Source: Daphnia carinata (lineage: Eukaryota > Arthropoda > Branchiopoda > Diplostraca > Daphniidae). From it: 64,000 nt of DNA. Positions 1 to 12,300 of this stretch are shown one piece after another. Made by a program: the position numbers and the translations under genes. Every line of letters begins with the position of its first letter. Within the stretch, counting starts at the first letter, position 1. Under the pieces are notes generated by a model that did no database searches, was not told the origin of the DNA, and was given only the letters and a program-made list of their open reading frames with translations. The DNA lies in contig NC_081333.1 of the NCBI RefSeq assembly GCF_022539665.2, positions 12,088,971 to 12,152,970 of the forward strand, in the 5' to 3' direction.

Positions 1-189
1 AGCTATAAGAAGGAAATTCTTCCGACGAGATTGCGTCAATATTTACTCAACTTATCTGTGAGTACACACGCACGTATGCGGAACAGATTCAATGACCGTT
101 GGGCCGACCCGAGAATGGGCCACATTTCTCTTTGGCTCATGCGTTTGCATAGTTTTATTGCGATGCCAACGCCGACCGACGAAGTATGA
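1..189 (+). CDS. possible 3'-terminal coding segment of an upstream gene (partial, unrecognised)
   Basis: The + strand frame starting at base 1 is open for 62 codons and ends in TGA at 187-189. An AATAAA signal follows at 215-220, as expected for the last exon of a gene entering from the left. The product is basic and mixed in composition, unlike the Lys/Phe-rich frames that homopolymers create elsewhere in this window. I do not recognise a family. A splice-donor-like GTGAGT at 58 means the coding part could instead stop near base 57. An open frame of this length also occurs by chance, so this is tentative. Confidence 0.2.
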   Translation, partial: SYKKEILPTRLRQYLLNLSVSTHARMRNRFNDRWADPRMGHISLWLMRLHSFIAMPTPTDEV

Positions 190-3100
190 GGACATTATAA
201 CGCAATATCGATTCAATAAAGGTTAATTCATTAGTAAAACATCTTCCAATCCATCACTGTCTAAATAAATCAAACAAGTTTTTGAAGTACAAACCATTTT
301 TTTTTTTTTAGATTTTGATGTTGTTTAAAATCTTTTGGCGGTTTGTTGTGATTACAGTGTCATATTTATCGCACTTTGGATTGCTCCCTAGCGATTGATC
401 GGAAAATACGATTGTCCATATGTTCCCACGGTATTCAACCGAGCAAAGGTCATTTTATGTGGATAACCATCCACTGCTTTTCCCCTATCTCTTTCCTATC
501 TTCCATCGGTGCCGACAACATACTTCAAGAAAACCTTTCCAAGCAAAAAAAAAAGGTGCACAAAAATCAATGTCCATCCCGATGTTTGGGTTGTTTTTAA
601 AATTTGATTCAACAAACTAATAAACAAGGGCATGAATACATGAGGTATACCCACCCACGTAGAGAAGTAATAATAAAAACTTGAAGCAATCAGAAATGAA
701 ATAAACGTAGAACAATCGTCGATACGATTCGGGCAGAGGAACAATCCGGCGAAACGTACGAGAAATCCATCGGCATTGTAAAAAAAAAAAAAGAAAGAAA
801 CACATCCATAGGAAAGAAAGAACGCCATCATGTCTGGCACGTACGTGGCAAAGGTGAGCTGCAAAAGGTAAAAGATTGTCGTGAGAGGGACAAATGGGGC
901 TGGCTGAGAGGGAGGTTTGAAAAAAAAAAGATGCGCGCGAGCCTCTTCCTATATAACGGTGATAGTGGAACGCGGCAGCGCTAGAATATATATTTTTTTT
1001 TTTCGTTGTTGTCATCTTACCTTTCTAACCTATTTTTTTTTTCTCGACGTCTCGCTAATGAACTTGTCTAGCGATATGAAAACACAGGAGGCGGAGGCTT
1101 CCGTCCTGCGCGCTGTGTGTCCGACAGAGCCAAGGGATGTAAGGGCGGCTTGTCCTTTTTGCTACATTCCCCTCGTCGACGCGAAGTTTTTATTTCTTTT
1201 ATTTTTGTGTTGTTCTTAGATTAGAGTTTCTCAAAATGTTAAACTGTTTTCTTTAAACAAAAAAAAAAAAAAAAAGCAAAACAACCTACTTATGATTCCT
1301 TTAGCCGTGTTTGACGGCAAGACGTCGCTATACGCAAGGACCCCGGAATTCTTCCACAAGCATGAAACAAAACAAAAATATATGTATCCGGAAATTTACT
1401 ATGAGATGATGCGTGTGAACGAGTAACTCAGTGCCGAGTCAACATCAAAAGTATATATGTACATTGTCGGCAAGCAAATCAGACGAACGTTGGACGCCGG
1501 CGTAAAGGAGAGAGGGGGTTTTCAAAGGGAAAAGAGAATTGTTTAACACGGTGCTTATTTATTTATTTTTTTCTTAGCGCTCTAGATGACCGTGGGAGTG
1601 TATTTTAACTTATCGATGGCTTGGAGTTTTTTTTTTTCAGCGCACGTAAGGGACGTACGAGAAATATGTCAATAGCTTTCAAGGGAATACTCAATTTTCT
1701 ATCGCTGACGTACTCGTCCATTCGGCACAAGAGGCTACACTCTGAAAAAAAAAAACGTAGCATTTCTATCTTTTATCTATATAATTACCTGGCAATTTGC
1801 CAATAGGGTAGTAGAGGAGTGGTTCCCTGTTCTTTTTTTTTTTTTTTTTTAACCTTCCTTCTCTTCAACTTCTCGGGGGCTCTTCCCCCCTAACCGAAAA
1901 AAAAAAAAAGTGGCAGGTTCAAACGACCGACTTAAAGAAAAAGAAATAATATCTACCACTCTATACTCGTCTGTACTCTCCGGAGCAAAAGCCTTCCCCA
2001 CTTCTCACCACCTTCAAAACCAAAGCGTCTCCGCCATCATTCACACCTTTGGTTCTCACGCTCGCCAACTATTCGGAGAGGATGCCATCAACACAAGAAT
2101 CATCCGCTGATGGATCAAAAGGATCGTCTATCTCTCAGCATCTCGAGGGCGCACACCTAGTTGTTGAAGAGCCTCCTCTTTTTTTTTCTCCATCCATTAC
2201 CTGATGGAATATTTTTTTTCTCTCTTATTTCTTTGTCCCACTTTCTTACTCTACTCTCTTCTAAAAAAAAAAATCAACGTTTTTCCCAAAAGAGTTTTAT
2301 TTCATTTTATTTTTTGTTGTTCGACTGCGAAATGGAAAGGATCGTTTACATTTTAAAAATTTCAAAAAACAAAAAGAAAGGGAGAGAAAATAAATACAGT
2401 AGAGAATGTAGCAATAGTATGTTGGCTCCATATAAACTTGATCGAGTGTCTCTGGAGAGAAAGAAAAATGACTGGACGTATATATATATATATATATATT
2501 AGTGGCTGGTTGCTATGGAACCTCCATACGGGTAGATAGATACACAGTAAATTGCGCCATGGCTAAAGAAACGAAAAAAAAAAAAGAATTGCTTGGAGGC
2601 TCCGTGTTAATTAAAAGTAGAATTTACAACGACAATAATTGAGCCGCGGGGACTTTTTTTTTCTGGGTAGCAAAAAAAAAAAAAATAATAATTTAAAGAT
2701 GAATATGTATACACAGGCATATAATAATTCGAGAAAGAGTGGGGGAAACCAAAGTGTTGGTCGAGCTCCGAGAAGAAGTAATTCACGTCTAGGTTCTATT
2801 TTTTATTGCGGAAGGTTGGTTCTATTATTTTGATAAAACGCCATGTTTGCGTTGGTATATTTCAAGCTCTCTTAAAAAAAGAAAAAGGGAGGAAATTAAA
2901 GAATAACAAAAGAATAAAGAACGAGCCTCGTTCTTCTCAATGACGCTTGCTTCTAAAACTCTACAAGAGAGAAAAAGAGAAACAAAAAAAAAAAAAATAG
3001 TCAATTAGAATGTTGAGGGACTCCAAGAGGCATAGAAAGGCCGTCTGGACGGCCAGCACGAGAAAAATCTACAACAGTGGGGGGTGGTTAACGTTAGTCC

Positions 3101-6100
3101 GTTTGCTGCTGTGCTACATGACTGGACACACATACATTCGGTTTATATCCCTTAGAATGGGAAGGAAAGGATAATATCATCATCTCACACTTTCTTCTTT
3201 TTTAATTTCTTCTTGGCCCTTGTGAGCAATCAAAATCTCCTCATTTCTTTGTTTTTATTTTGCGATTGTTCCTTCTTTAAAAAAAGAAAAAACTAGAGGC
3301 TAAAGGAAGGCTGTTAAGATTGTGACATAAAAAAAGAAAAGACCTTACGACGTTTAAAGAGAACTACAGGCTCTGACGTTATGGAGGCATTATCACCTCC
3401 TTTGACTTTAACACGTGCAAATATGCAAATGTATTATGTACGCAAACTGTTTCACCCCAATAAAAAAACGAAATGCACTGCCACTATGACCTGATACAAT
3501 TGTGATAGCTTATTCAAAAAGAAAATGAATGTATTCGTGATGTGTTCTTAATACTCACGTCCCACGGATTGGACACGGCTATCACAATCGGACGCTTTCT
3601 ACATTTTGAAATAGATCTACCGTTGCAGAGCTAATCTCGGACATCTACAGACAAAGGGGGGGACAAGAAGAAGAATTTCAATCCGCAGATTTTATGACGA
3701 TATTGACGACGAAGATGATGCACTTTTTACACACATGAAAGAACCGCTCGCCAGAATGTTATCCTCATTTCTTTCCACTCAATTGCTATTATTCGTTGTC
3801 TCTTTTTTTTTTTTGACATTCCGAACAGTGGCTGACCAGGGCCAAGAAGAAAGGGCTTTTTCTTTTCATCGTATAAGCCAAACAATAAAAGAAAAATGTA
3901 ACACAGACGAGACACTAGGGTGGCATCAGGGATGAAAGAAGCAAGGGCAATTTGCCCTGGCCTTATGAGGCCATCAAATCGATCGCTCGATAAGCACATA
4001 CTTTTCTGATTTTTATGTTTGTCCTTACTTCAGCTGCCTTGTTATTGTACCTAACAATATGTTGAAAAAGAAAAAAGCCGGCCAAAGGCTAAGTCTATAA
4101 GAACTCACAGCAGCCGAATAGAACAAAACCGAAAAAGTCCAGCAGAACAAGAATATGATGGAGCAGCTTTTGGGATAAAAGAAACAGTGGCCCTTCTATC
4201 TTATCCTCGCATTATTAAATAGACACAGTTAGAGAAGGGCCACCTACTTTGTACACAAGACTTTATATCGTCCGAAATGATTACGAATGAATTGGTCTTA
4301 AATGAAGCGTTTCACAACAGCACGTAGTGCGGATATAGCCAAAAGGGCGGACATTGCCGATTTATGTTTCAGCCGGTGGAAGAGAAGGGACTTGAACGAT
4401 TTCTTTTGTGTAAGCTTATCTTCTCTTTATTCTAAGCTTCAATTTTTTTTTTTTTTGGCTGCTGGTATCAAGGTAATAATCCTGGGGCTTCTTCGCCTGA
4501 TGGTTTTGAAGGTGAGCCGCAGAAAACGACGGCTGTCCAACTGAATCATCAACTGCATTTTTTAAAATAAACTTGAGGAAAGGGTTGAACTTGATAAGCC
4601 AATGCGAAAACCACAAAAATGCGCTGGCTTTCTCTACGAACTATTATAATAACCCATTGTATGTAAACATTTGACCGCTTCCTTTTTCTAATGACGGCAG
4701 ACCCCACTCATTTGCGTATAGAAACTTGTGCAGGCCAATGTACATGTATGTATTCATACGATGATTACAAACGATATGCCTATGAGGTACAGCTTAACCT
4801 GCACCGCCCACGTCATTGTCCTGAATCAACGTTCAATCGGGGAAAATTCCCTGAAAAGAGTATGATTATCAATATTTATACTGGAAGGTTAAGGCTACGT
4901 CCAATCACTGATGATCATACAGCTAGCTCACGTTATTTCGTGTCACGCATTTGGGAAAAAAAAATTATATAAATATCCATGGAATGCAAATTACCAACGG
5001 ATATTAACATGAGCAAGTCGTTTTACTTTTTCTTTAAAGAAAATGACTCTATTTAGCTTTTTTTTGCTAAATTACATGTTTCCATATGAATCAGAAATCA
5101 TTTCCATCGGACCGCGAAACATTTTTCGGACGTAGTTGCGTGATTTTTTCTTTCCCCTCGATGTAAATGAAGGCGCTGCTAGTGGATAGCCGGATAAGAA
5201 AGGGAAGCCAATCCTTAATACATTTATTTGGTTGTTGTTTAAATTACAAAGGAGAAGAAGAAGAAGACAGACTGCCCTGTGTGAGGGGCGAGTCGAGTGC
5301 CATGTAATCCAAGCTGCTCCAAGCTGAGGGGTTTTGTTGTTGTTGTCGTTGTTGTTGCATTGTTGAAACGGACCTACACACACCAGCAACACACAGAGAG
5401 GGTTCTGGCCGGGAGGTCTAACGAGATATTATACCAGCAAGTTTGCCCACCAATGACTCAGACGATTGGTTGGTGGGTGTTTCACCTCCTACGTCGCCAT
5501 TGGTCGAACCCGACATCATAGCAATTGATACCCCCTACACTCCCATTTCTTTTTCGGTATACATGCATCACCTCAAAAACCCACGTATATATTTTTTTTT
5601 TTTATGGGAAATATCAAGGAATGAAGTAAGCTGACATCAAGAATGGACAGTGAGGCAAGGCAGAAATGCACGTCATTTCAGCGAAACAAATGAAAATAAC
5701 GATGAGGCAATCATCCGGGGGAAATCGATTATGACGTCGACGATCATCGCCAACGTAATCAATACCTGAAACTTGTATTGCAGTTGATTTTTTTTTTTAA
5801 AGCGGAACTGTACAAAAAAAAAAAAAAAAACCACCCATATTTTTTTGTTTTTCAATAATGAGCTGCGTGACTGGGCCCAACCTTGTGCCTCGATTTATAG
5901 CATCTACAGGCATCCGGGAATTTCTAAATAAATGAGATGTCATGTCGCTTATGATTGTTTTTTCAACTATTCGCTCAAAGAGAAAGAATAGGTTGAGGAG
6001 AAATCTACTTGTCGTGCTGATCTCTCCAGCAACAAACGGCCCCCGGAATAAAAATAAAATTCCCCTTATTCAAAAAAATAAAAAAAAAAAATAAAATGGA

Positions 6101-9100
6101 AAGACAAATTGTTCTTGTCGACTCGTGCTTGTTATCGTTCCTCTGTCTCAACGTCCGCGTCCTTTTTTTTCGGTTTCCCGCTGTCACTTTTTTTTTAAGG
6201 GCCTCCAAACAATGTGGTCTCTACACGGGCAAAAAAAAAAAGAAGAAAGGATCCTCGTACCAATTTGGGTGGCAACCTCTAAGGGTCTCGATATGGGTGG
6301 CAAGTTTCTTCGATCGCCACACAAAACGTGATGTCTCCATCTTCCTTGACTGATGAGTAATAAGGGCACACATAAAGGCATAGACCTTTTTGTTTTTTCT
6401 TTCAGTAGCCACAGGTTACGTTCATTTTTATTCGCGATCCTTGTCAGCCTTCTTCCTTTCAACCTTCTTCTTTTTTTTTATCTAACCATCCGATGTCTTT
6501 GTTTCTGACTTATTGTTAATGGGGCCAACTTCTTGACCAGACTTTGATCTTTATATCAATTTTCATCGTCGTCTGGAGTGGGCCTTTTTTTTTTTTAGTT
6601 GCGTACGGTAGCAACGGTTGTACACCTGGAGTCTAGCTGATGCTGTTAGAGGGCCCGAGGAGATAGGAGATGGGTTTTTGTCTGTCATCTTTTTTTTTTT
6701 TTTCAAAGCTTCTAGGAGGCCAGCCAGGAGCGCTGCCCATCGAATGCGTAGCGGTGTTTTGCGGCCAGAGTGACGGATGGCTTTGGCAGTTGAAGTTGTC
6801 GTCAGTTAATGACTGCCATTCGTTATGAACGCGCCAGAAGGGAAAGAGCCCTCACACATTTCAATGCTTGAATTACAAAGAAAAAAAAAAAAGAGAATGA
6901 AATTTCAACAATTCAATGTTCGCAAAGGTTAAACGGTACGAGAATGCAAACGTGTACTTGTACAGCTAAACAGGTTTGAACTAAATGGATGTATATATAG
7001 TAACACAAGACCCCTTCGGTATAAACTTTGCCTTTTATAGTTAGACACGGTAACCATTTTAATTTTTTTCTCACACAAATGTTTGAAGCTAAAACCATCT
7101 TGACGTACCAGTTTGTACATTCAGTATAATAATGTATGATTGGAAAAAAAGAACTCCTTTCTTTTGTGTCTAAATCTCGGGTGGCCGGTTGAAGGGAATG
7201 TTTGCGCGCGAGCGAAGTCACAGGGAAAAAAGGTGTACTCGTTAATCTGTTGGCCATTGACGCGGCTGAGAATGGAGTGTCGTTACACATAATCAGCGTG
7301 TCCGTTTTTTTTTCTTTTTTCGACCCTACAAAACAGGACCCCCAATTGCAGACGGGTAATAAGCAAGGAAAGGTCACACACAAAAATTCACCTTGTTCCG
7401 CTTTGCTGCCGGAACAGCCATAACTCTTCGATTATTTCGACTTCTATTTGAGGATTTCAAAGAAACAACATTGCTCTTACCATTTAAAAGAAAAACTAGA
7501 GTAAAATGTACGTTGTGATGAAATGTTTGGATGCTTCATTAATGGGTCGAGAAAAAGGAAAAAAAAAATACACGAATTGCGAAACCCCTTTCTAACTAAC
7601 TGGTTCGTGATTTGGCTGGTTATGGCCATTGTCGCCTCGCCCAAGGTTTTTATCAAAAAGGATGGCGTCCTAATCGAAATCCATTAGCCGAAACACGGTG
7701 AAATGAACGTCTTCCATCAAGACTTTTGCACAGAATGTCTTCTATTTATAGCATTTTTTTTTTTTTTTCAAAAAGCAAAGATAGATGCTTCTTATATGCG
7801 TACAATGTAAGTTGCATTATTAGCCCCCGCGGTGACGGCGAAAATAGCCCAACCATATTGGAATTGAAATTTATAAAATAAAAAACACAATAGAAAAAGA
7901 AAGGAAGAAAATGTTCAGCAATGAATGAGTGATGATATGCTGCCCGCAGTGCCCGGTGAGTGGCTAATGATCGAAATGGAACAGGTGAGTGAGATGGCAC
8001 ACTCATTTTTGACGACTCTGGTGGGCAAGCATCAAAGTAAAAAGAAAAAAAAAAAAAAAAAAAAGGTCCGGGGCCCAAGGAACTAATCAACCGAACAACC
8101 TAATTCCTCCTCTCTTTCCTGTGTGTAGAAAATAGGAGGGTCTGGGACCCTTAAAAATAAAAGATGGGGTAAAAAAAAAAATATATATTTTAAAGAAGGT
8201 GGTGGTAGAGAAAATCATCAAAACGTTTGTCAAGTTGCCCACCGTTAACCGTGTCGGCAATCATTTTCTATATACCCCTATCTCCTTTTACCGATGATTA
8301 CCAGACCTTTTCTTTTTTTAAAGTTGCCAGTTCATTGAGCACATTCCTTTATTTCTTTTTTTTTTTTTTGTTTCATGTCCGTACATGTCAAGCGGTTTCA
8401 TTCAGTTCATTACGAAAACAATTCGGAAAAAACCAAAATTTCTTGTCGATTATGAAACGCCAAAGATGTCTTCCGTGCCACCCACCACCTCAAATATGCC
8501 TGCGCCCACCTCGTGAAAAAATGAACGCAACATAAAAACAAAATTCTTCTCCATTCCAGTCCCGTTTTTTCTTTTTGTTTTTGAACATTTTTTTTTTTTT
8601 TTTTTTTTTTGAGTGGGGAAGGCCTCGTTTCTCCTACACCGAGAGATGGAAAACTGCTGCAGTTCACAGGCAGTTTTGTATTATTTTTTTTTATTTTTTA
8701 CTCCGGCCACGAAAAAAGAGGAGGAGTATCCGAGCAAAAGAAGGCGGGCATGGGGAGGTGGTGGCAATGGAAGAGGATGGGTGGGTTAGAAAAAAAGACG
8801 GGGTTGGTAGCAGTACCGAAGAGAGAGTGAGTCCCCCCCACCCCATTCATGGTCTTGGTGGATGGCACATATCCGACCAGTCTCCTTCAGACCGTTCAAC
8901 AGTTTAGAGAGAGGAAAAAACGCAGCTCAAGTTCCAAGTTGTTTTTGTTTTGTTTTTTCTTTTGACACGATACGTTAGCCAGACACAACGCGCACCAAAA
9001 ACATCGACAATCACCTGGTTTTTGCAGAAAGAAAAGCCACACTTGATTGTTACACGCCAGTTCTTGTGGCTGTCAATCAGCCATTCAAATCAAACAATCA

Positions 9101-9275
9101 TTCATGCGCTAGTTGGCCCAGTACTTTGACTTTTCATCGGTTTTTCTTTCAAAATCATCAGCAGCGATTTATTCTAATTCTCAATTGTGAAAGATAGTGC
9201 TTCTCTAGAGTGATACCGAAACAAAGTTCATCCCCTCGGCCGAATTTTTTTGTAGCAATTTTGCGAAAGAGGAAA
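190..9275. other. non-coding DNA upstream of Wnt1
   Basis: About 9 kb with no recognisable exon on either strand. It is AT-rich with many A or T runs of 9-20 bases, a (TA)n tract at 2480-2499 and GTT-rich sequence near 5330-5360. Open frames here are mostly translations of homopolymers. The interval should include the Wnt1 promoter, 5' UTR and probably upstream enhancers, but no TATA box or initiator could be assigned with confidence. Wnt9, which sits on this side of Wnt1 in several insects, was looked for and not found. Confidence 0.7.
2480..2499. repeat. (TA)n microsatellite
   Basis: Uninterrupted TA dinucleotide tract of about 20 bases in the Wnt1 upstream region. Confidence 0.9.
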
Positions 9276-9376
9276 ATGAGTTCAACGAGGACGACCGTTG
9301 TTTTGGTGTTGGTGTTGATGATGGTACTGCCGTATCTCGGCACGGCCAAAGGTCGAGGAAGAGGCAGCAAATGGTG
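9276..9376 (+). CDS. Wnt1: Wnt1 coding exon 1 (signal peptide)
   Basis: Short exon of 33 codons plus two bases, beginning at ATG 9276 and ending inside the second Trp codon of a Trp-Trp pair (TG|G) at a GTAAGT donor. It joins in phase to exon 2 at 12898, after a CAG acceptor, giving [12 protein letters not shown], which matches the Wnt1 family N-terminus. That match validates both start and junction. Confidence 0.93.
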
Positions 9377-12300
9377 GTAAGTGAATTTTAAATTAAGGGT
9401 ATTTTCCCCTGATTGTTAATCGTTACATCATTCCGGTCGCTTTGAGCCTTTTCATTGATCATTGTTTGCAAGCGATTTGTTGTTGTTTGTGGGCCGTTCA
9501 CACACACAGGGTAGATAGTTTCGAAAAATAGGAAGCATTTAAACGGTTGGAAAAAAAAAGCCCGTCGGCCTCTTTCTACAGTTGATCCGTGTTCGCTATT
9601 CAGCCTATTGTTGACTCAAAGAACGAGAGGGGGGGGGGGGGAGGTATTAGAGATCACGCTACGCTGGTGATTATGTTTGAAAGTTGAGCCAAAAGCCGCC
9701 ATCTCTCCCCTTTTTTCAAACTCTTTTTGCTCATCGTGCCAGTCAATAGAAAATGTTTGTTGATTAGCCCACACTTCCTGTGAACATTTTACAAGCCTTT
9801 TTTTTTTTATTTTTTTTTTCCTTCTCTATTTCGATTTCTAGAGAGAAAAAGAGGGGGGCCACAAAAGTCTCTCAAAAAAGGGTTTGTGGAGAGTGGCCAT
9901 GCCTGATTAGCTTCTCATTCAATGAGCACGAGAGTTTAAAAAGAAAAATCAAACGAGCACAGCAGAAGCTTTTGAACATCAGCACTTTGTTGTTGAAAAA
10001 AAAAAAGGGGGGGGGGGGTTGAACAAGAGAAAGTTTAAAGCGCACATCAGTGAAAGGGTTTCAATTGAAACGAGTTGGATATATCACGGACATAGTAGAA
10101 ACAAAAAAAAATGGAGGGCTTGTTGTCTGTAAGCTATTCGTGTGCACGCGTTTTCTAGCTTATTAAACCCTTTGAAAAAAAAAAATCAAGAGGATTTTAT
10201 TTTTATAGAAACAGTGGCGGCGTCGCTTTTTTATTTTGTTCTTTGTGTGCGGTCAAAATCTTTTGTCGGAATATATCCCTCCACCAGAAAACTTTTTAGC
10301 TTGTTATCTCAGTCGGTTTGTCTCTTCATAAATCATATGACGAAGAAGATGGTAAGTGGAAGAAGCGTCCGGATGTGTCAGCCCGAAAAGGGAAAAACAA
10401 TTGACTCAAATCTCAGGGTCGGTGTAGGATCAAGAGTCGTCTCTTTTTGCTGCGGAAAGAATAGGAAAAAGCCTATATCAAAGTGGGGTACTTACAAATC
10501 TGATAGATGCATACACTCGAGATATGCATTTAAGCTGCTGATCTTGTTTTTAGAGAGAATCGCTCGGTTTTGTTGTAGGTTGACACGTTCGATATTCATC
10601 CGGGGGTAGTAAAGAAAAAAAAAAAATAATAAGAATCCGTTACAATTGTGACCACTGATTTCTTTGTTCCGTTCGAAAAGGACATTTGTTTAACAACCAA
10701 ACATATTTTTAAAAATTCTCTATTGGATTATTTTCCTCTTTTGATGAATTTTTTTCTTTTCTTTCCCCGTTTGCCTGCATTCATGAACAAACTCAGTTGG
10801 TACCAAGACATGACACTTCAATTTGTTTTCTAATGATGAGTCTGACACGGCGAGCATGCCGGACACAAAAGCCTAGATCATGACAAAAGCCTTATAATGG
10901 AGACAACCATCACAGCATCGAAAAAAAAAGGGGAGAGAAAAATGTTGGAAAAAAATATATGAAATAGGTGGGACGGAAGAGATGAAAAGAGTGAGCCGAA
11001 AGGTGTATTTATGGATGGATGGGGGGTCCATATATATATATATATATACAATGCATACCGGTGTAGATAGAAAAAAAAGGGGGGGGGGGTCTTCAACTTT
11101 CCGGTCGTCGTTTCAAGTGGAGGGGGGATATGTATATCTACATTGAATTGGTTTTGAAAAGGACTCTGTGTGTATATACAAGTTGGTATATGTTCCTCCA
11201 TTTTTTTTTTCAAGAGAGAGAGAGTTGTATTCAGTAGGAAGAAGAGGGGGGCTCCTGAGCTGTCATGAAAGCAATGAAGAAGAAGAAGGTTGTTGAAAGG
11301 TCGCTCAGCGGATGTTGTATCCCTTTGGTATTTAGATGGTTACAACAGATGAATTGGCTTTCTCGCGCTATGTCCATTGATCGGGGACGGACATTCGTAT
11401 CTTACGTGCAAATGATTGGAGGTGTCCTTTTGAAATCGGAATAATTCAACATTCAAAAAATGAGCCCACACACAAACGATCGATGAAGAAAGAGGATCTT
11501 GCTTTTCTATGCGTTCGGTTACAGCAGAAGGAAAAAGGGGGAGGGATGGTCAAACGATTTGTTAGTGAGGCGTCGAACCTTGTGTCTTGTTTAACAGAAA
11601 GAAAAAGAGAAGAGTCAATGAGGAGTGTCATTCTTGTTGCCCATCATCATCTCTCCTTTTCTTTTTCTCCACTGTTGTATCCGTTTATTAGTCTCAGTAC
11701 CTGTCCTCACCCTTCGGACCACTCATCGATGTGTCCATCTACATAAAGTTTTACTCCTTTTTTGCGACAACGGGTTGTATATTTATACACCGAACCCCCC
11801 AAAAAATGTATTGTGTATACGTACAGGTCCATGCCCTTCTGTCAAGTTTACTCCGAGAGTATAGCGCACGAGGGTTTCTGTGTTTAGTCCAAAGAAAAGA
11901 ATTGGAGACAGGCAGCAAACATCAAAAAGTTTAGAAGAAATAAGGGAGTTGGGTGGGAGGATAAAAGAGAAGAAACTACCTGGAGGTCATCATTCAGTGC
12001 CCTAATTATACAGTCAGCGAGCCGTTTTTCTTCTGCTGAACACATCTATCGTTTGAAGAGTCTTTACCACACACACACACACATAGAGAGATATACTTCA
12101 GAATTTAACAGAGGGGAATGAGGCATATTTCACAAAAGAAAGAGAGCGCTATGGTAACAAACCCCTGTAAAGAAAAAGAAAAAAAAACTTTAGCGGCTAA
12201 AGAAGAGGGGGGGGTCAATCAGCGGACGTTTTGGGGCTTCTAACTAATAATGAAATAAGGCAAAAAAGAATGAAAAGAGGACGGACAATTTAATCAATTT

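Noticed and set aside
4691-4972. 93-codon + strand open frame of mixed composition
   Set aside because: Looks less repetitive than others but matches no family I know, and has no partner exon or clear transcript signals. This length is expected by chance in 64 kb.
1-9275. Search for Wnt9 upstream of Wnt1
   Set aside because: No CKCHG(M/L)SGSC, RETAF or HWCC motif is encoded on either strand of this stretch. Wnt9, if linked, lies outside the window.
10142-10609. 155-codon open frame inside Wnt1 intron 1
   Set aside because: No recognisable domain, includes homopolymer-encoded Lys runs, lies wholly in an intron, and no codon or splice evidence supports it.
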